Of a DNA stretch of 21,665 bases, positions 6,807 to 13,290 are shown in pieces. A program made the position numbers and the translations under genes. The notes beneath the pieces were generated by a model. It worked only from the letters and a program-made list of their open reading frames with translations. It searched no databases and was not told where the DNA came from. Every line of letters begins with the position of its first letter. Within the stretch, counting starts at the first letter, position 1. The stretch lies in the NCBI GenBank assembly GCA_026706505.1, contig JAPOYQ010000628.1:1-21665 (forward strand). Direction: 5' to 3'. Source of the DNA: Gemmatimonadota bacterium. Lineage in GTDB: Bacteria; Latescibacterota; UBA2968; UBA8231.

Positions 6807-7310
6807 TCAAAAAATACCAGAATCGAGCAGGTGCCCCAGTTTGACGCCGCCCCAACTCATGGGGGCAACCGAGGTTGCAACCTGGCGGAAAATGGGCTCC
6901 CCAAGCTGCGCTACATCTTCTCTGGCCGCGGCCAGAGAATTCGTGCGGCTGCAAAGTCCTGTGTAGAGATCGCCATCCCCAAGGAAGTAAGCATACACCA
7001 GATACTCGCCGCCCACCTCGAAGGGGTAGCCGCAGGCCGCGTCGTATGGTCCGGTTCGGATGGCAATATCTTCTCTAAGCGCCCCCTTCCACACGGCGGA
7101 TAGTTGGAACAAAATCCATACATCCTCTTCGGGTGTTCCCGCGATCTGGGCGATCGCCACGACCCTCCCGGTGAATACGGCATCGTACAAGGCCAACTCT
7201 TCCAGAGGCGTTCCCGGCGGTTCACAGCTACAGGAAAGGGAGGCGTCTGGAACCAGTAATTCGGTAAAGACCACAGCCAGCGGCAACAAGGCGGTCCACT
7301 TCATCTTCAT
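6807..7310 (-). CDS. Exported TIMP/NTR-like domain protein
   Basis: A 167-residue exported protein. A signal peptide (hydrophobic stretch about residues 6-20) ends near ASLS|CSC, so the mature chain would start at Cys27 with a CxC motif. The sequence CSCEPPGTPLEELALYDAVF, then TGRVVAI, VWKG, CGYPFEVGGEYLVYAY and LCSRTNSLAAAREDVAQLG resembles bacterial homologues of tissue inhibitors of metalloproteinases (netrin/NTR fold), with four cysteines (27, 29, 93, 120) suited to two disulfides. In animal TIMPs the free N-terminal Cys chelates the protease zinc; whether this protein inhibits anything is unknown. The ASLSC context also permits lipoprotein processing. The ATG at 7310 has GGAGG six bases upstream. 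It lies between the cyclase gene (30 bases upstream) and sodC, so the exported pair trails the catabolic run. Confidence 0.75.
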   Translation of the reverse strand: MKMKWTALLPLAVVFTELLVPDASLSCSCEPPGTPLEELALYDAVFTGRVVAIAQIAGTPEEDVWILFQLSAVWKGALREDIAIRTGPYDAACGYPFEVGGEYLVYAYFLGDGDLYTGLCSRTNSLAAAREDVAQLGEPIFRQVATSVAPMSWGGVKLGHLLDSGIF

Positions 7311-7340
7311 AGGGAACCTCCATTCTGACGCGGACCGTAG

Positions 7341-8006
7341 CTACCCTTCAAAAGCGAGTACGCGCAGTGGAATGGCGTCGGTTTCGGCAGCCGGTAGCGG
7401 CTGGGCGAAAAGGTAAACGCGCGGTTGTCGCAGGTCGCCTAAGCGGTCCAAGCTTTCGATTAGGGGAATGCCGTGCGCGAAGAGCAGGTGGTGATTGGGC
7501 AGGCTGCGATCGCCCGGAATATCTAGGCCGGGGGTGTCGATGCCGAGCAGTTTGACGCCGGCCTCGACGAGCCAGCGCAGGGCTGAGGTCGTGGGGTAAG
7601 GTGGATAAGAACCAGCGGTAGCCCGTTGATCCCAATCAAAGCGAAAGAGTGCGATGTCTCCCGGACGGACGCCTCCACCCGGTTCGGCGGCCCGTTGGAA
7701 TTGTTCCGGCGAGAGCGGCTCACCGAGCGGCGCATCGCTGAAGTCGAATACGATGGCCTCGCCAAAAAAGCGCTCGACATCGAGGTCGGCGATGGCCGGG
7801 CCGTCTTGGACGGCGTGTAAAGGCCCTTCGACATGGGTGCCGGCGTGACCGCCCATTTCGATGCTGGTGGTGATGTACCAGCGGTCGGTCGGCGGATCGT
7901 CAACGGGTACGCGCGCCGTGCGGTAGTGAATGAGGCGACCTTCCGACGGCGCGATGGTGCGCGAAAGGTCTACCATACGGCTGTAGGCGAAGGAGGGAAC
8001 CTTCAC
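7341..8006 (-). CDS. Cyclase-family (kynurenine formamidase-like) metal hydrolase
   Basis: A 221-residue protein of the cyclase/kynurenine formamidase fold, metal-dependent amide or lactone hydrolases and dehydratases. The family opening VDLSRTIAP is at 12-20. The metal site HAGTHVEGPLH (54-64) supplies His54, His58 and His64, but the usual Asp of HxGTHxDxPxH is Glu60. GIDTPGLD (155-162) and HHLLFAHGIPLIESL are further family blocks. The GTG start at 8006 overlaps the stop of the preceding gene in a GTGA arrangement, implying translational coupling; the ATG at residue 11 is an alternative but has no ribosome site. Next to a TIM-barrel isomerase and a Gfo/Idh dehydrogenase, it may open a lactone or hydrolyse an amide intermediate. 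That role is inference. Confidence 0.9.
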   Translation of the reverse strand: MKVPSFAYSRMVDLSRTIAPSEGRLIHYRTARVPVDDPPTDRWYITTSIEMGGHAGTHVEGPLHAVQDGPAIADLDVERFFGEAIVFDFSDAPLGEPLSPEQFQRAAEPGGGVRPGDIALFRFDWDQRATAGSYPPYPTTSALRWLVEAGVKLLGIDTPGLDIPGDRSLPNHHLLFAHGIPLIESLDRLGDLRQPRVYLFAQPLPAAETDAIPLRVLAFEG

Positions 8007-8785
8007 GCGATGGCCTTTTTGAGGGCGATGGCGGTCTCGCCGTCGTCGGCATAGACCGGCAGCGCGCCGCTCAGCGTTACGCGGCCATCGTAGCCGGATG
8101 CGCGCAAGGTGTGTAGGAAAAGCGCATGATCGGCCGGCGTGGTTTGCGGTCGGCTGCGCCCCGGCTCAGCAATGTGGGCGTGGATCAGGTGCGGCCCAGC
8201 TTCTTTGAGTGCGTCGAAGGACTCGCCGTTGAGCTTCATGTGGAAGAAGTCGGCCATCAGTTTGGCATGAGAGCGGTTGACGTCCGCTATGAACTCGGTC
8301 GCTTCGGAGACGGTATTGAGCAGGTTGGCGTCGTCGCGGTTATAGGGCTCAAGCGCAACCTTGACCCCTCGTGGTTCGCCGAGGTCGGCGCACAGGTGCA
8401 AGAAGTCGGCGACTTGTTGGCGCGCTCTGTCGCGGTCGAAGCCGTCGGGTACCCAGCGCGAACTGCCGCTTCCGTAGCCGATGACCTCGACCCCAGCCCG
8501 CTGCATGAGGTCGAAGACTCGCGTGACAAAAGTACGCAGCCGTTCCAAGCTCACGTCGGGGCCGACGACCATTAGCCCGCGCCCCTGCGGGTCGCCAATA
8601 AAGCCGCACATCGTCTTCATCTGTAACGGATGCTTTTCCAAAAGCGCAGAGAACTCGCGCTCGGTCGCTCGTGGGTCGTCTGCGTCGATGCCGAGAAGAC
8701 CGGGTGAGCCTTCGAGATAGTCGAAGTCCCAGTCGGCGGACTCTTCAAGGTGTTGACGATTGGTAACTAAAAGGCCGATCTGCAT
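8003..8785 (-). CDS. Sugar phosphate isomerase/epimerase-like TIM barrel
   Basis: A 260-residue protein of the xylose-isomerase-like/AP-endonuclease-2 TIM-barrel family, cytoplasmic enzymes that epimerise, isomerise or dehydrate sugars and inositols. It begins MQIGLLVTNRQHLEESADWD. Metal-ligand blocks are ALEPYNR (Glu146), LMADFFHMK (Asp179) and HAHIAEPGRS (His204). The last block, normally ending in a metal-binding Glu, reads VTLSGALP, so that ligand seems to be absent or supplied elsewhere. The start is the ATG at 8785, with GGAAAG just upstream; an in-frame extension to 8902 runs back through the intergenic hairpin into the previous gene. It is coupled to the cyclase by a 4-base overlap and preceded by the Gfo/Idh gene, the usual company of inositol or sugar catabolic TIM barrels. 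Confidence 0.9.
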   Translation of the reverse strand: MQIGLLVTNRQHLEESADWDFDYLEGSPGLLGIDADDPRATEREFSALLEKHPLQMKTMCGFIGDPQGRGLMVVGPDVSLERLRTFVTRVFDLMQRAGVEVIGYGSGSSRWVPDGFDRDRARQQVADFLHLCADLGEPRGVKVALEPYNRDDANLLNTVSEATEFIADVNRSHAKLMADFFHMKLNGESFDALKEAGPHLIHAHIAEPGRSRPQTTPADHALFLHTLRASGYDGRVTLSGALPVYADDGETAIALKKAIA

Positions 8786-8809
8786 GGGCTTTCCGTCCTC
8801 CGTGCAGTC

Positions 8810-8829
8810 CGGCCCCAGAATTGGGGCCG
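8810..8829. other. Intercistronic hairpin
   Basis: CGGCCCCA-GAAT-TGGGGCCG forms a perfect 8-base-pair stem with a 4-base loop in the gap between the Gfo/Idh and TIM-barrel genes. No U-run follows on either strand, so it is not a standard intrinsic terminator. An RNA-processing or mRNA-stability hairpin that tunes the two cistrons is more likely. Confidence 0.5.
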
Positions 8830-8841
8830 CATGAGGGACGC

Positions 8842-9930
8842 CTATTTGTCCCTGATCCAGCTCATGCCCTCGCCGCGCACCAGAAAGGAGCGCTCGTCCC
8901 AATGGCCGGGCCGAGTGACGGGAATGCGCCCCTCCTCGACGGCGACGTCGAGTGGGTTGTCGCGGGTTTGCAGCGGCAGGGCCACGCGCTCGTGCAGCCT
9001 AGCCGATTCATAGACGCCCAGCATGATCTCGGTGGCGGCCTTGCCGTGCTCGGCCTTGCCGTAGTAGTCCTCAAAATCGCCCTCAATCCAGCGGCAGATT
9101 CCGTAGGCTTGATCGACGAAGGCGTTGCCGTAGCCGCTGGACTTGTCGGTGGGTTCGAACTCCTGCCAGCCGCCGGAGGTGGCCGTCATATAGCGCAGGC
9201 TGTTGTCGCTGACGACCATCGTGCCGTCTTCGCCGTAGATGGTAGCCCCCACCTGATAAATATCGTTCATCTCGTTTTCGATCACGCCTTCGACCCCGTC
9301 GGGATAGCCGATGATCCCCACGCAGCGGTCTTCGACCCGGTGGCCGAAGACGAAGTGGTCGGTATGGCGCTCGACCGAGCCCATGACCCATTCGGCCTGT
9401 GGATCGCCGAGGGCGTAGAGCTGGAAGTCGATGCAGTGGGTACCGGTGTTCATCATCCCGGCCTTGACCGCGGACCACAGCCGCTGCGGCTTGCCGATGG
9501 CTCCGTCGGCGATCATCCGCCGCGCCTCGCGCCAACAAGAGTAAAAGCGGCGTTGGTGGCCGATGGCTAGCTTGACGTTGTTGCGCTCTGCGGCGATGAC
9601 CATGGCCTCGGCTTCGCCCAAGGAGACGGCCATGGGCTTTTCGCAGAGCACGGCTTGGGGCCGGCGGGCGCAGGCGGCGATGGACATTTCCGCGTGCTGG
9701 GGGTCCCAAGAGCAAACGCTGACGATGTCGAGGTTTTCCACGTCGAGCATCTCGCGGTAGTCGAGGTACTGTTTCTCGACGTGGAAATCCGCGGCGTAGC
9801 TGGCCAAGGCTTCGGGATGCGCGTCGGCGATGGCAGCGATCTCAGTGTGCTCGCACTCGGCCCAGCCGCGACCGTGCTCGCGGGCAATGCGGCCGGAGGC
9901 AATGACGCCAACGCGGTATTTGGTCGGCAT
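8842..9930 (-). CDS. Gfo/Idh/MocA family oxidoreductase
   Basis: A 362-residue NAD(P)-dependent dehydrogenase of the Gfo/Idh/MocA superfamily. The Rossmann opening is GVIASGRIA (8-16), and the canonical EKP motif with catalytic Lys98 is present in VLCEKPMA. GHQRRF (124-129) and GTHCIDFQLYALGD (163-176) provide the substrate-side residues. The ATG at 9930 follows the TAG stop of the upstream SPFH gene with no gap, so translation is probably coupled; no strong ribosome site is visible. It is followed after the 8810-8829 hairpin by the TIM-barrel isomerase. Pairing of a Gfo/Idh dehydrogenase with such an isomerase is the classic arrangement in inositol and rare-sugar catabolism, but the substrate is not determinable here. 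Confidence 0.95.
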   Translation of the reverse strand: MPTKYRVGVIASGRIAREHGRGWAECEHTEIAAIADAHPEALASYAADFHVEKQYLDYREMLDVENLDIVSVCSWDPQHAEMSIAACARRPQAVLCEKPMAVSLGEAEAMVIAAERNNVKLAIGHQRRFYSCWREARRMIADGAIGKPQRLWSAVKAGMMNTGTHCIDFQLYALGDPQAEWVMGSVERHTDHFVFGHRVEDRCVGIIGYPDGVEGVIENEMNDIYQVGATIYGEDGTMVVSDNSLRYMTATSGGWQEFEPTDKSSGYGNAFVDQAYGICRWIEGDFEDYYGKAEHGKAATEIMLGVYESARLHERVALPLQTRDNPLDVAVEEGRIPVTRPGHWDERSFLVRGEGMSWIRDK

Positions 9931-10815
9931 CTACTTGGTTTCGCCTAGGTGCATCAAGGGCAGCGGTGAAGGGCTGTCGCTGTTGATGAAATAGACCTTG
10001 GCGGCAGGATCCTTAGAGATGGCTTCGAGGGACTTGAGTGCCTGGAGTTTGACGTAGTTGGGGTTGCGGCCGATGGCGTCGTTGATCTTGGTGATTTCGT
10101 AGGCTTGGGCGTCGGCGAGCAGGCGGCGCTTTTCAGCCTGGGCGGCGGCGGCGTTCTTTTCGGCCTCGGCAGCGGCGACTTTCTGTTCCTGCTCGGTGGT
10201 GAAGCGCTCTAGCTCGGCCTTTTGCTTTTCAACTTCCTGCTCGCGCTCTTTTTTGGCCTCAATGGCCTTGGTGATAAAGGGCGGTAGCGAGATGTCGCGG
10301 ATCAATACGGCCTCGATGGCGACCCCCTTGGTGCCCAGATAATCTTTCAGGCCTTCGAGTAGGGCGACCTGCAACGTCGTCTGAGTCTCTTCCAAAAAGA
10401 AGTCTTCGGCGCGTTTGATGGTCTTGCCCTGCTCGCGGATCTGCGAGCGCAGCTTGGGGATGATGTGCACGGCGAGCACGTCGCTAATACTGCCGGTCTC
10501 TTTTAGGATGCTCGGCGTTTGGTTGGCGACGAGGCGGTACTGGACACTGACGTCAATCTTGGTCTGTAGCTGGTCTTGGCTGGGGACGTTGGAGGTTTCG
10601 GAGTGGGTCTTCTGGCGCACGTCGTATAAGTGCCATTGGTAGAGCGGGTTGACGATGTGAAAGCCCTCGGGGAAGTGCTTGGACTGGACTTCGCCAAAGA
10701 GAGTGGCGACGGCGACATGGCCGGCCGGGATGCTTTGGTAGAAGCGCGGGCTGATGAGAAATAAGACGAAGACGGCGGCGATGATGGCGAGGACGGACTT
10801 AGGGAGCTGGATCAT
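9931..10815 (-). CDS. SPFH/band-7 (prohibitin-like) membrane protein
   Basis: A 294-residue SPFH-domain protein. One N-terminal transmembrane helix (about residues 8-22, SVLAIIAAVFVLFLI) is followed by the band-7 domain (about 24-180; IPAGHVAVATLFGEV, EGFHIVNPLYQ, PQAVLIRD-like segment AIEAVLIRDISLPP) and a long charged, Ala/Glu/Lys-rich coiled coil (about 182-245), then a short globular tail. Such proteins oligomerise into membrane rings and scaffold or protect membrane proteins, often proteases. The ATG at 10815 has AAGGAGG with 5 bases of spacing; the upstream in-frame start at 10842 lacks one. It sits directly before a Gfo/Idh gene (stop touches start) inside a catabolic run, an unusual location. 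A 169-base gap with inverted repeats separates it from the upstream Ldh2 gene, so it may begin its own transcript. Confidence 0.93.
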   Translation of the reverse strand: MIQLPKSVLAIIAAVFVLFLISPRFYQSIPAGHVAVATLFGEVQSKHFPEGFHIVNPLYQWHLYDVRQKTHSETSNVPSQDQLQTKIDVSVQYRLVANQTPSILKETGSISDVLAVHIIPKLRSQIREQGKTIKRAEDFFLEETQTTLQVALLEGLKDYLGTKGVAIEAVLIRDISLPPFITKAIEAKKEREQEVEKQKAELERFTTEQEQKVAAAEAEKNAAAAQAEKRRLLADAQAYEITKINDAIGRNPNYVKLQALKSLEAISKDPAAKVYFINSDSPSPLPLMHLGETK

Positions 10816-10836
10816 GGGGGGCCTCCTTAGGGGCTG

Positions 10837-10911
10837 GGACATTTTTGCCTACCTTTAATGGGGTGGGGGAGTTGATAGCCTAGAAGGTAAATCCTCGACC
10901 TAGAAATGTCC
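10837..10911. repeat. Nested inverted repeats in the leader of the SPFH gene
   Basis: GGACATTT (10837-10844) pairs with AAATGTCC (10904-10911), and inside it TACCTT (10850-10855) pairs with AAGGTA (10884-10889). The two stems are properly nested and end 22 bases before the SPFH start codon. They could form a two-tier RNA structure in the 5' leader, although 8- and 6-base stems with a long loop may also arise by chance. Confidence 0.3.
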
Positions 10912-10984
10912 ATTAAGGCACCCAAGACCAGAATCCTCGGCCAAGAGCGGGAGGATATGTACTCCTGACCTTAGGTACGGTCCA

Positions 10985-12031
10985 TCAAGCCCAGCGAATT
11001 GGCACTGCCAAGTCGCGGGCCAATTCGTCCACTTGGTTGGCCAAGGTGGTTTCGAGGGCGATGCCGTGTTTTAGGTAGTCGGCGCGCCGCTGATAACTGC
11101 CTTCGCCCGGCCACTGCACCGGACCCTGCTCGGGTGCTGCTTCTACCGATTTTATATGGGCCTTCAGATCGGCGCTGCGGCTGTGCAGCCAGTCGCCAAA
11201 GGGCTTGAGGGCGATAAAGCACTTGGTGGAGCCGCCGGCCGAATCCGTTGGCCGTTCCTCGGTGCCCTGCTCAAAAGCGAGAAGGCCGCCGGCTAGGCCA
11301 GCCGTGAGTAGATCGACCATAAAAGCAAGTCCCGAGCCTTTGTGCTGACCCATGGGCAAAAAGCGCCACGATTGCAGCAGAACACTTGGATCCGTAGTGG
11401 GCCTTCCAAGCTCGTCCAAGCCCCAACCTTCGGGGACGTTGCGTCCAGCAGCCTCGGCCTGACGCACGCGGCTTATGGAGGACTGGGTCATGGCCAAGTC
11501 GAGGACCACGGGCTCGCCGTCGGCGGTGGGAATGCCGATGGCGAGGGGATTGTTGCCTAGGGAAGGGACGCGCGTGCCCCAGGCGGGAAAGTTGGCGAAC
11601 GCGTTGGTGAAGGCTAGGCCGACTAGCCCGGCGCGAGCGGCCCGCAAGGCATAGCTATGCCCGCGCCCCCAGTGTCCGACGCTGCGGACGACGCAGGTCC
11701 CCACGCCGTATTGCTGTGCTCGTTCGAGTGCCCAATCCATGCCCTGCGCCGAAGAGAAGCGGCCAATGCCGCCGCCGGCGTCGATCAGTCGGGAGGTTGG
11801 GTACTCGACGATGGTTTCAAAGTTGGGATCGGGTGCCAAAATACCTTGGCGGATGTAATTGATCGCCGAGGGCAACAAAGCGACGCCGTGGGTGTGGCCA
11901 CCGTGCAGGTCCACTTCAGCGCCGATTTGGGCTTCGACCGCGGCCACGTGCGGCGGTACCCCTGTGGCTGCGAGCGCGTCGAGGAAGAATTGTTCTAGAT
12001 CGGCGTGGGCGATGCGCTTGGGCTGGCTCAT
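10985..12031 (-). CDS. Ldh2/malate-lactate dehydrogenase family oxidoreductase
   Basis: A 348-residue NAD(P)-dependent 2-hydroxyacid or ketoacid oxidoreductase of the Ldh2 family, normal length. Blocks in order: VDLHGGHTHGVALLPSAI (Thr replaces the usual Ser before the conserved His-Gly), VVRSVGHWGRGHSYALRAA, GNNPLAIGIPTADGEPVVLD, the substrate-loop region with PEGWGLDELGRPTTDP, and MGQHKGSGLAFMVDLL. Unlike the Ldh2 protein encoded at 3957-4946, it keeps the full central segment. The ATG at 12031 has AAGGGG 5 bases upstream, overlapping the stop of the lyase-like gene 9 bases away, so the two are coupled. Family members include 2,3-diketogulonate reductase, ureidoglycolate and sulfolactate dehydrogenases; beside a lyase-like propeller, a role in keto-sugar-acid reduction is attractive but unproven. 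Confidence 0.93.
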   Translation of the reverse strand: MSQPKRIAHADLEQFFLDALAATGVPPHVAAVEAQIGAEVDLHGGHTHGVALLPSAINYIRQGILAPDPNFETIVEYPTSRLIDAGGGIGRFSSAQGMDWALERAQQYGVGTCVVRSVGHWGRGHSYALRAARAGLVGLAFTNAFANFPAWGTRVPSLGNNPLAIGIPTADGEPVVLDLAMTQSSISRVRQAEAAGRNVPEGWGLDELGRPTTDPSVLLQSWRFLPMGQHKGSGLAFMVDLLTAGLAGGLLAFEQGTEERPTDSAGGSTKCFIALKPFGDWLHSRSADLKAHIKSVEAAPEQGPVQWPGEGSYQRRADYLKHGIALETTLANQVDELARDLAVPIRWA

Positions 12032-12040
12032 GGTATCCCC

Positions 12041-13279
12041 TTACGTCATTTGCCAGCCGCGCACCATATAGGCCTGCAACACGCCACTTTCATCGGAATT
12101 GAAGAAGCCCGTTTCTCCATCCGGCGAGAGGAAAGGATGGATGTGGGTGTCCTTCTGCCAGGACGATCCAGGGTTTGCGATCTTCCGCGCATTCGCGAGT
12201 GCGCCTTCCTCCTCCTCGGGAAGGTCGAATAGCCAGACTGCGCCGCCCCCGTCTTTCGGGCCCGCATCTGTGATCAAACGGGTCCCGTCTCGGTCTGTTG
12301 CGAAATGCCAGAAATCGGGTTCGGCAAAGGAGCGGGACAGGTCGTTGCGCCATCCACCCGGCGTGTTGATGCCTTCATCGCCGACGTGCGCTACCGCCCT
12401 GCCCGATATGAGCTGTCTTTCGTCTGGTTTGCGCGTCGAAGTGCTGGTGATGGCAATGTCGCTTCTCCCCTGCCAGCACTGATGCCCCTGACAGAACTCG
12501 TTCCCATCCCTGCCCCAGGGGAAGTCGCGCAGATCCGTTCCATCGTCCCGAATCAGGTGGATGTCCGCGCCCAGTCCGCTGGTGAGCTTTTCCACCCTGC
12601 CGTCGGCTGTAATGATATTCCCGTGATTTTCCTGAATCATGATGTCGTGGGAAGCCACGAGGTCAGTCTGCCGCGTGTACTGCGGGTGAATGTTGCACCA
12701 AGTGGGACCGTGAAGGACTAACCGCACGGAGGGCTCTTCGATCTCGAAGACGAGCAGACCCCAGGGCTCTCCTGCGCTTTTGCCTTCCCCGAGGAATCCC
12801 GAGATGGAGATGCGCCCCCCATCGGATGAAATCGTCGAAAGCGGATACGGTCGGCTCAGCCTGAAATCGGTCTCCGGAATCGCGTGATCTAGGACGTAGA
12901 TGATCTCGCGTTCAGACCCATCTAGCCCGACCCGTTTCAGCGTCAGTCGTCCGCCTCTTCCGTGCTCTGTTTCATTGACGAAATAGTACAGGTAGTTGCC
13001 ATCTGGTGAGATAGACGGCCCCGTCGTACCAAGCTCGGTGGTGATCGGCGTCAGGCTGCAATTGTCTTCTAAGTTGCAAATCAGAAACTGGTGCTCGGGG
13101 TCCTTGGGATCTGAGCCGTGAGGGTGCGCCGAGCGGTGGAGGATCAGCCGCTGTGAATCGGGCGTGAAGATCTGGGCCTCCATATAGATATGCGATGAGG
13201 AGATCGGCTCATCCGTGAGCTGGATGACTTCGAGATGGTCCCGCTCGGTCTCGGGGACGAGGTCAGGTCGGACTTTCAT
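12041..13279 (-). CDS. Oligogalacturonate lyase-like seven-bladed beta-propeller protein
   Basis: A 412-residue protein with TolB/oligogalacturonide-lyase-type propeller repeats: AQIFTPDSQRLIL, GPSISPDGNYLYYF, STISSDGGRISISG, DGTRLITD and HPFLSPDGETGFFNSDESG. Features pointing to the oligogalacturonate lyase family rather than generic TolB are GHQCWQGRSD (265-274) and the THIHPFLSPDG block with His379 and His381 preceded by Gln375, resembling that family's Q..H.H metal site. The true enzyme splits unsaturated pectin oligomers into ketouronates in the cytoplasm. No signal peptide is visible. I take the ATG at 13279 with AGGAA upstream; a GTG at 13294 would overlap the preceding stop. It lies between the methyltransferase-like gene (11-base gap) and an Ldh2 gene. 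Distant family resemblance means the substrate may not be pectin. Confidence 0.8.
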   Translation of the reverse strand: MKVRPDLVPETERDHLEVIQLTDEPISSSHIYMEAQIFTPDSQRLILHRSAHPHGSDPKDPEHQFLICNLEDNCSLTPITTELGTTGPSISPDGNYLYYFVNETEHGRGGRLTLKRVGLDGSEREIIYVLDHAIPETDFRLSRPYPLSTISSDGGRISISGFLGEGKSAGEPWGLLVFEIEEPSVRLVLHGPTWCNIHPQYTRQTDLVASHDIMIQENHGNIITADGRVEKLTSGLGADIHLIRDDGTDLRDFPWGRDGNEFCQGHQCWQGRSDIAITSTSTRKPDERQLISGRAVAHVGDEGINTPGGWRNDLSRSFAEPDFWHFATDRDGTRLITDAGPKDGGGAVWLFDLPEEEEGALANARKIANPGSSWQKDTHIHPFLSPDGETGFFNSDESGVLQAYMVRGWQMT

Positions 13280-13290
13280 GTCTTTGTTCC

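Noticed and set aside
8810..8829. Intrinsic transcription terminator
   Set aside because: The hairpin is strong but neither strand has a following T-tract, and the genes on both sides are co-directional with a downstream coupled gene.
8821..9570. Long plus-strand ORF (249 codons) opposite the second Gfo/Idh gene
   Set aside because: It is antisense to a complete, motif-bearing dehydrogenase; long antisense frames are expected in GC-rich coding DNA and the translation has no recognisable family.
9083..9715. Arg-rich minus-strand ORF of 210 codons overlapping the Gfo/Idh gene in another frame
   Set aside because: Extremely Arg/Pro-rich composition, as expected from frame-shifted GC-rich DNA; the true frame carries EKP and GTHCID motifs.
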